A DNA stretch of 8,319 nt from Pseudomonadota bacterium. Its GTDB lineage: Bacteria > Pseudomonadota > Alphaproteobacteria > Rhizobiales > Xanthobacteraceae. Positions 7,837 through 8,319 of the stretch are shown one piece after another. The first letter of the stretch is position 1. Every line of letters begins with the position of its first letter. The notes beneath the pieces were generated by a model. The model had not been told where the DNA came from, did no database searches, and saw nothing but the letters and a program-made list of their open reading frames with translations. The translations under genes were made by a program, and so were the position numbers. The stretch covers positions 1 through 8,319 of the forward strand of contig JAEVZN010000210.1 of the NCBI GenBank assembly GCA_023392205.1, read 5' to 3'.

Positions 7837-8319
7837 ATGACACAACGTCAGGCCTGCAACGGCTGCCGCGACGACCTGCCGCTCGGATTCGATTTCGAGA
7901 TGGCGTTTCAGCCGATTGTCGATATCGGAGCCGGACGCATCTGGGGCCATGAGGCGCTGGTGCGCGGCACCGGCGGCGAATCCGCCGGCAGCATACTTGC
8001 GCGGGTCACCGACGAGAACCGCTATCGCTTCGACCAGCTCTGCCGCGTCAAGGCGATCGAGGCGGCGGGCCAGCTGTTCGACGACAACGATCTGCGGCTG
8101 TCGATCAATTTCATGCCCAATGCCGTCTATGAACCGGCGGCCTGTATCCGCACCTCGCTCGAGGCTGCGCGGCGCGTCGGCTTTCCGTCCAACCGGATCA
8201 TGTTCGAATTCACCGAGGACGAACGCATTGCCGATGCCGGACACATCGCGCGCATCATCGCCGAATATAAGCGGCTCGGCTTCATCACCGCGCTGGACGA
8301 TTTCGGCGCCGGCTATGCC
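7837..8319 (+). CDS. EAL-domain cyclic di-GMP phosphodiesterase, N-terminal 161 residues (3' end cut by window)
   Basis: The frame from ATG at 7837 stays open to the last base, giving 161 residues without a stop. After about 17 residues it enters an EAL domain, which hydrolyses c-di-GMP to linear pGpG. Visible motifs: FEMAFQPIVD (20-29), the signature E39-A40-L41 in GHEALVRG, metal-ligand N91 in SINFMPN, E124 in FEFTED, and the D154-D155 pair in LDDFGAG, so every catalytic position reached so far is intact. No sensory or membrane domain precedes the EAL, suggesting a soluble EAL protein unless something is added at the C-terminus. The short leader has a Cys pair (C7-N-G-C10), possibly a metal or redox site. 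The ribosome site is weak (AGAGAG, about 12 nt upstream). It is divergent from fadJ across a 96-nt spacer. Confidence 0.93.
   Translation, partial: MTQRQACNGCRDDLPLGFDFEMAFQPIVDIGAGRIWGHEALVRGTGGESAGSILARVTDENRYRFDQLCRVKAIEAAGQLFDDNDLRLSINFMPNAVYEPAACIRTSLEAARRVGFPSNRIMFEFTEDERIADAGHIARIIAEYKRLGFITALDDFGAGYA

Noticed and set aside
7804..8244. A 146-residue frame on the minus strand at the right end.
   Set aside because: It is the shadow of the EAL gene, whose plus-strand motifs are unmistakable.

Overview
The window reads as ordinary, densely packed chromosome of a GC-rich alphaproteobacterium. Protein wording and codon use suggest Hyphomicrobiales, perhaps the Bradyrhizobium/Rhodopseudomonas/Afipia neighbourhood; the genus cannot be fixed from the sequence alone. 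There are six real genes, two of them cut by the window ends. No RNA gene, insertion sequence, CRISPR array or prophage remnant is visible. Many long open frames lie antisense or out of frame to the real genes and are codon-bias shadows.

Left part (1-3751): the C-terminal DNA-binding end of a LuxR/NarL-type response regulator (+) meets, tail to tail with a 9-nt gap, a 1163-residue hybrid sensor kinase (-). The kinase joins an SLC5 sodium/solute symporter-like membrane domain to a STAC-like linker, PAS, HisKA, HATPase and a C-terminal receiver. The pair resembles the CrbS/CrbR (acetate switch) and CbrA/NahK-like families. The likely role is sensing a carbon source or short-chain acid and adjusting transcription of carbon-use genes.

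Middle part (3752-5528): a 171-nt divergent spacer with nested inverted repeats separates the kinase from mscL (large-conductance mechanosensitive channel). mscL is followed after 22 nt by a fold-type I PLP-dependent aminotransferase on the same strand, probably in one transcript.

Right part (5529-8319): the aminotransferase converges, with a 1-nt gap, on a FadJ/FadB-type bifunctional enoyl-CoA hydratase/3-hydroxyacyl-CoA dehydrogenase (-) that has no thiolase gene beside it. A 96-nt divergent spacer containing an operator-like dyad separates it from a c-di-GMP phosphodiesterase (EAL) gene (+) that runs off the window end with its active-site motifs intact so far.

The genes belong to several cellular jobs: signalling, osmotic safety, amino-acid metabolism, beta-oxidation and c-di-GMP turnover. 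A functional link between the kinase/regulator pair and the acyl-CoA gene is possible but only inferred. I see no convincing new multi-gene system. The most interesting points are the transporter-fused kinase and the two spacer dyads.
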